From Ovis canadensis (taxonomy: Eukaryota; Chordata; Mammalia; Artiodactyla; Bovidae), in the NCBI RefSeq assembly GCF_042477335.2, contig NC_091262.1:15148001-15212000 (forward strand): 64,000 nt of DNA, written 5' to 3'. This document shows, in pieces, positions 61,750 through 64,000 of this stretch. Position 1 is the first letter of the stretch, and every line of letters starts with the position of its first letter. Under the pieces are notes generated by a model, which was not told where the DNA came from, ran no database searches, and saw nothing but the letters and a program-made list of their open reading frames with translations. Position numbers and translations under genes: made by a program.

Positions 61750-63800
61750 TGGTCAAACAGGAGATGGCAAGAGTGAACATTGACATTTAAGGAATCAGTG
61801 AACTAAAATGGACTGGAATGGGTGCATTTAACTCAGAGGACCATTATATCTACTACTGTGGGCAGGAATCCCTTAGAAGAAATGGAGTAGCCATCATAGT
61901 CAACAGATCAGTCTGAAATGCAATAGGTGGATGCAATCTCAAAAATGACAGAATCATCTCTGCTCGTTTCCAAGGCAAAACATTCAATATCACAGCAATC
62001 CAAGTTTATGCCCTGACCAGTAATGCTGAAGAAGCTGAAGTTGAAAGGTTCTTAGAAGACCTACAAGATGTCCTAGAACTAACATCCCCCCAAAAAGTCC
62101 TCTTCATTACAGGCAACTGGAATGCAAAAGTAGGAAGTCAAGAACTACCTGGAGTAACAGGCAAATTTGGCCTTGGAATACAAAATGAAGCTGGCCAAAG
62201 GTTAACAGAGTTTTGCCAAGAGAACACCCTCTTTCAACAACACAAGAGACAACTCTATACATGGATACGACCAGATGGTCAATACCAAAATCAGATTGAT
62301 TATATTCTTTGCAGACAAAGATGGAAAAGCTCTATACAGTCAGGAAAAACAAGACCAGGAGCTGACTGTGGCTCAGATCATGAACTCTTTATTGCCAAAG
62401 TCAGACTTAAATTGAAGAAAGTAGGGAAAACCACTAAACCATTCAGGTATGACCTAAATCAAATTCCTTACAGTGAAAGTGACAAATATATTCAACGTAT
62501 GAGATATGGAAGACAGAGTGCCTGAAGAACTATAGAAAGAGGTTTGTGACATTGTACAGGAGGCAGTGATCAAGACCATCTCCAAGCAAAAGAAATGCAA
62601 AAAGGCAAAATGGTTGTCTGATGAGGCATTACAAATAGCTGAGAAAAGAAGAGAAGCTAAAGGCAAAGGAGAAAAGGAAAGATATACCCATTTGAATGCA
62701 GAGTTCCAAAGAACAGCAAGGAGAGATAAGGAAGCCTTCCTCAGAGACAAATGCAAAGAAATAGAGGAAAACAATAGAATGGGAAAGACTAGAGATCTCT
62801 TCAAGACAATTAGAGATACCAAGGGAACATTTCATGCAAAGATGGGCTCGATAAAGGACAGAAATGGTACGGACCTAACAGAAGCAGAAGATATTAAGAA
62901 GAGGTGGCAAGAGTACACAGAAGAACTGTACAAAAAAGATCTTCATGACCCAGATAATCACGCTGGTGTGATCACTCACCTAGAGCCAGACATTCTGGAA
63001 TGCGAAGTCAAGTGGGCCTTAGGAAGCATCACTAACAAAGGTAGTGGAGGTGATGGAATTCCAGTTGAGCTATTTCAAATCCTAAAAGATGCTGCTGTGA
63101 AAGTGCTGCACTCACTATGCCAGCAAATTTGGAAAACTCAGCAGTGGCCACAGGACTGGAAAAGGTCAGTTTTCATTCCAATCCCAAACAAAGCTAATGC
63201 CAAGGAATGCTCAAACTACCACACAATTGCAGTCATCTCACATGCTAGCAAAGTAATGCTCAAAATTCTCCAAGCCAGGTTTCAACAGTACATGACTGTG
63301 AGCTTCCAGATGTTCAAGTTGGATTTAGAAAAGGTAGAGGAACCAGAGATCAAATTGCTAACATCTGCTGGACCATCGAAAAAGCAAGAGAGTTCCAGAA
63401 AAACATCTACTTTTGCTTCATTGCCCACACCAAAGCCTTTGACTGTGTGGATCACAACGAACTGCGCAAAATTCTGAAAGAGAGGGGAATACCAGATCAC
63501 CTGACCTGCCTCCTGAGAAATCTGTATGCAGGTCAAGACGCAACAGTTAGAACAGGACATGGAATAATGCAATGTTCCCAAATCGGGAAAGGAGTATGTC
63601 AAGGCTATATATCGTCACCCAGCTTATTTAACTTATATGCAGAATACAACATGCGAAATGCTAGGCTAGATGAAGCACAAGCTGGAATCAAGACTGCCAG
63701 GAGAAATATCATTTACCTTAGATATGCAGTTGACACCACCCTTATGGCAGAAAGTGAAGAAGAACTCAAGAGCCTCTTTATTGATGAAAGAGGAGAGTGA
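61750..63800 (+). pseudogene. BovB ORF2 remnants: endonuclease and reverse transcriptase
   Basis: The endonuclease part is broken by several stops, though the aactggaatgcaaaagtagg segment (Asn-Trp-Asn-Ala-Lys in place of the usual Asp-Trp-Asn-Ala) is visible at about 62117. The RT part has EKVEEPEIK-type frame damage at about 63330. Its catalytic box reads LRYAVDTTLMAE, where the first Asp of YADD has become Val. Not a host gene and not active. Confidence 0.85.
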
Positions 63801-64000
63801 AAAATTTGGCTTAAAACTCAACATTCAGAAAACTAAGATCATGGCACCCAGTCCCATCACTTCATGGCAAATAGATGGGGAAACAACGGAAATGGTGAGA
63901 GACTGTATTTTCTTGGGCTCCAAAATCACTGCAGACAGTGACTGCAGTCATGAAATTAAAAGATGCTTGCTTCTTGGAAGAAAAGCTATAACCAAGCTAA

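Larger units (their letters stand above)
60980..64000 (+). mobile_element. BovB (RTE) LINE, long copy running off the window
   Basis: Sense on the plus strand (antisense to ATP10A). The leader starts near 60980 (aacttccataagccttttat) and is split by a Bov-A2 at 61021-61291. The endonuclease and RT follow, and the copy reaches aagctataaccaagctaa at 64000, about 0.4-0.8 kb short of the expected 3' end. The RT is open for 303 codons (62566-63477) and then shifts frame. Confidence 0.88.

Noticed and set aside
62566..63477. 303-codon plus-strand open frame
   Set aside because: It is BovB reverse transcriptase: it matches the antisense copy at 41000-42580, and the reading frame is broken just downstream. 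Not a host gene.
1..64000. CRISPR arrays, prokaryotic defence systems, operons, integrons
   Set aside because: Recurring sequence is interspersed SINE/LINE/LTR with target duplications. There are no regularly spaced direct repeats or prokaryotic genes.

Overview
This is vertebrate nuclear DNA from a ruminant, almost certainly a bovid (cattle or a close relative). The sequence is packed with bovid-specific retroelements: tRNA-headed Bov-tA and Bov-A2 SINEs, CHR SINEs, BovB (RTE) LINEs, artiodactyl L1 and LTR elements. The one host gene is split by introns with recognisable splice sites. There are no operons, Shine-Dalgarno sites, CRISPR arrays or other prokaryotic features.

The host gene is ATP10A, a class 5 P4-ATPase (phospholipid flippase catalytic subunit), on the minus strand. 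I could join 14 consecutive coding exons, from 58552 down to the stop codon at 19209. They keep one reading frame, give 1,033 complete residues, and match human ATP10A in order and motif content. The window holds the nucleotide-binding region, the P-domain half with TGDK and GDGAND, membrane segments M5 to M10 and the C-terminal tail. The N-terminal part (roughly 465 residues by comparison with the 1,499-residue human protein, from memory), including M1 to M4 and the phosphorylated DKTGT aspartate, lies beyond position 64000. Two of the 13 introns use a GC donor, and two introns are each 78 bp long.

Layout: 1-18524 is intergenic DNA 3' of ATP10A and is mostly retroelements. Its centrepiece is an old class I (gammaretrovirus-like) provirus at 9751-15203. 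It has paired LTRs, a 4-bp target duplication, a primer-binding-site candidate, a polypurine tract and a broken protease/pol remnant. It also carries a 5'-inverted BovB, which in turn carries a Bov-A2 SINE. A solo LTR of the same family lies at 5970-6536. From 18525 to 19208 is the probable 3' UTR, and 19209-58552 is the gene. The 10.9-kb intron at 33736-44670 holds a near full-length BovB (40391-43793). The 7.7-kb intron at 46677-54424 holds an L1 with most of ORF2 missing. From 58553 to 64000 is the upstream intron, ending in another long BovB that runs off the window.

I found no sign of a new multi-gene system. The most useful observations are the two GC-AG introns, the dated stack of nested insertions, and a leader sequence shared by the BovB and L1 copies. 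Repeat family names come from recognition rather than a database search, so repeat boundaries without a target duplication are approximate.
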